A stretch of DNA of 7,082 bases from the NCBI GenBank assembly GCA_003142915.1, contig PLNZ01000342.1:642-7723 (forward strand), read 5' to 3'. This document shows, piece by piece, positions 5,766-7,082 of the stretch. The stretch comes from Ignavibacteriales bacterium (GTDB taxonomy: Bacteria > Bacteroidota > Ignavibacteria > Ignavibacteriales > Ignavibacteriaceae). The notes beneath the pieces were generated by a model that was not told where the DNA came from, did no database searches, and saw nothing but the letters and a program-made list of their open reading frames with translations. Made by a program: the position numbers and the translations under genes. Each line of letters opens with the position of its first letter. Positions within the stretch are counted from its first letter, which is position 1.

Positions 5766-6569
5766 ATGAAAATACTCGAATTAAAAAATTTAACTAAACG
5801 ATTCGGAGAATTTACTGCGGTCAATTCAATATCATATTCAATAAACAAAGGCGAAATATTTGGTTTAGTTGGTCCAAATGGTGCGGGAAAAACAACAACA
5901 ATAAAAATATTGACTACTCTATTACCTGCAACTTCCGGTGAAGCTTATATAGGCGGATACGATGTAACCCGTAACGCTTCAAAAGTAAGAAGGATTATCG
6001 GGTATGTTCCACAGCTTCTTTCCGCAGATGGGAACCTGACGGGTTATGAAAATCTTCTTGTTTTTGCCAAACTTTATGATATCCAATCAAAAGAAAGGAA
6101 AAAAAGGATAATTGATTCGCTCCATTTTATGGGTCTTTCCGATTCGGCAAACAAGCTTGTTAAAAGTTATTCCGGCGGAATGATTAGACGATTGGAAATT
6201 GCACAGTCTGTTCTTCATAAGCCTTTAGTTCTTTTTCTCGATGAGCCTACAGTAGGGCTTGATCCTGTTGCGAGAGAAACTGTGTGGGAATATGTAAAGG
6301 TTTTAGCATCCGGAGGAACAACCGTACTAATGACAACCCATTATATGGAAGAAGCAGATGCAATTTGCACAAGAATTGCAATTATGAATAAAGGAAATAT
6401 TGCTGCAATTGGTTCTCCTTTGGAATTGAAGGAATCCATTGGGGACGCAGATGCGACTTTAAATAAAGTATTTGAATATTATATAGGAAAATTATTAGAA
6501 TCTGAAGAACCGGAAGGAAATTTTAAAGATGTATCAAGAACAAGGCGTGTTGCAAAAAGACTTGGATAG
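5766..6569 (+). CDS. DrrA-type ABC transporter ATP-binding protein (ABC-2 exporter)
   Basis: Cytoplasmic ATPase of an ABC-2 export system (daunorubicin resistance DrrA/NodI/CcmA-like group). With the ATG at 5766 it has 267 residues and begins MKILELKNLTKRFG, the normal start of the domain. Motifs: Walker A GPNGAGKT (36-43), Q-loop Q83 in GYVPQ, signature YSGGM (135-139), Walker B LVLFLDEP (154-161) with TVGLDP, and H-loop H192 in TTHYMEEAD. The Tyr in place of Leu in the signature is common in this group. The C-terminal 40 residues are shorter than in many DrrA proteins of about 310-330 residues. The same frame is open from a TTG at 5724 (14 extra polar residues), and a GTG at 5760 is also possible; I prefer 5766 because of domain fit and the promoter box at 5719-5726. 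The downstream permease starts inside this gene (41-base overlap), showing an operon. The substrate cannot be predicted. Confidence 0.92.
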   Translation: MKILELKNLTKRFGEFTAVNSISYSINKGEIFGLVGPNGAGKTTTIKILTTLLPATSGEAYIGGYDVTRNASKVRRIIGYVPQLLSADGNLTGYENLLVFAKLYDIQSKERKKRIIDSLHFMGLSDSANKLVKSYSGGMIRRLEIAQSVLHKPLVLFLDEPTVGLDPVARETVWEYVKVLASGGTTVLMTTHYMEEADAICTRIAIMNKGNIAAIGSPLELKESIGDADATLNKVFEYYIGKLLESEEPEGNFKDVSRTRRVAKRLG

Positions 6570-7082
6570 AATACAAACGGAAAATGTTGGTCCAATTAAG
6601 TGGATTATAGGTTTTATAAATAAAACTTTTGTCATAGCAGAACTGGAAGTTAGGAAGCTTAGACATGATCCGACGGAATTATTAACAAGAGCGGCCCAAC
6701 CGGCATTGTGGATGCTGGTATTTGGGGAGGTATTTACACGTTTAAGAGCAATACCAACCGGCAATATGAGTTATATGGATTTTATGGCTCCGGGCATTCT
6801 CGCTCAGAGTGTCTTATTTGTCGCTATTTTTTACGGCATATCAATAATTTGGGAAAGAGACCTCGGAATAGTTCATAAATTTCTTGCCAGCCCGATTCCA
6901 AGAGCTTCCATAGTCTTAGGAAAAGCACTTTCTGCAGGAGTAAGAGCGGTATCGCAGGCTATAATAATATATCTCCTCTCATTATTGCTGCATGTAAGAC
7001 TTTCATGGGATCCGCTTAATCTTTTAGGAATTTTATTCGTTGTTATAATAAGTGCAGCACTGTTTTCTACCTTCTCATTAAT
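6529..7082 (+). CDS. ABC-2 type transporter permease (DrrB-like), 3' end outside window
   Basis: Membrane partner of the preceding ATPase, visible for 184 codons and open to the right edge. A polar N-terminus of about 25 residues leads into VIAELEVRKLRHDPTELLTRAAQPALWMLVFG (35-66), the cytoplasmic interface helix plus TM1 typical of ABC2_membrane (PF01061) proteins. Further membrane segments lie at about 84-107 and 137-157, with another starting near 163. The motif ERDLGIVHKFLASPIPRASIVLGK (109-132) is the characteristic cytoplasmic loop that docks on the ATPase in DrrB/NodJ-type permeases. Family members are about 250-290 residues, so roughly 70-100 residues are missing. Start: ATG 6529, with GGAAGG 11 bases upstream; it lies in the +1 frame inside the ATPase gene and no other ATG occurs before TM1. 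A GTG at 6547 is a weaker alternative. Confidence 0.9.
   Translation, partial: MYQEQGVLQKDLDRIQTENVGPIKWIIGFINKTFVIAELEVRKLRHDPTELLTRAAQPALWMLVFGEVFTRLRAIPTGNMSYMDFMAPGILAQSVLFVAIFYGISIIWERDLGIVHKFLASPIPRASIVLGKALSAGVRAVSQAIIIYLLSLLLHVRLSWDPLNLLGILFVVIISAALFSTFSL

Noticed and set aside
6534..6764. Minus-strand 76-codon frame over the exporter junction
   Set aside because: Antisense to the ABC-2 permease start, with no recognisable domain.

Overview
This AT-rich window reads like ordinary chromosome from a Bacteroidota/Chlorobi-group bacterium; I would guess an Ignavibacteria-like lineage. The basis is start regions with few strong Shine-Dalgarno sites, two perfect matches to the Bacteroidota -7 promoter box (TAnnTTTG) in front of genes, and protein families typical of such genomes. 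The organism assignment is inference. No rRNA, tRNA, CRISPR array, insertion sequence or phage gene is visible.

Layout, left to right. Bases 1-342 hold no gene I can name, only weak edge reading frames and some inverted repeats. A 61-residue CsbD-like small protein follows (370-555). Next is a tight plus-strand operon: a MacA-type periplasmic adaptor (630-2105), a MacB-type ATPase (2112-2957) and a MacB-type permease (2954-4171). Facing it on the minus strand is a short FMN nitroreductase (4275-4784), and upstream of that, also minus, a six-helix membrane protein of the metal-dependent hydrolase (YdjM/DUF457-like) type (4945-5619). A divergent plus-strand operon then starts: a DrrA-type ABC ATPase (5766-6569) overlapping a DrrB/ABC-2-type permease that runs off the right edge (6529-7082).

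How they work together. The window is dominated by two unrelated ABC export systems. In the first, the adaptor would link an inner-membrane MacB-type mechanotransmission transporter, split here into separate ATPase and permease chains, to a TolC-like outer-membrane channel that is not in the window. In the second, the ATPase powers an ABC-2 export permease of the daunorubicin-resistance/NodIJ type. Neither substrate can be read from the sequence. The nitroreductase and the membrane hydrolase-like gene sit between them with no clear functional link.

I did not find a convincing new system. The best leads are a roughly 120-residue insert in the adaptor, a hairpin-coding N-terminal extension on the MacB-type ATPase, nested inverted repeats at the predicted nitroreductase promoter, and an unexplained structured stretch at the left edge.
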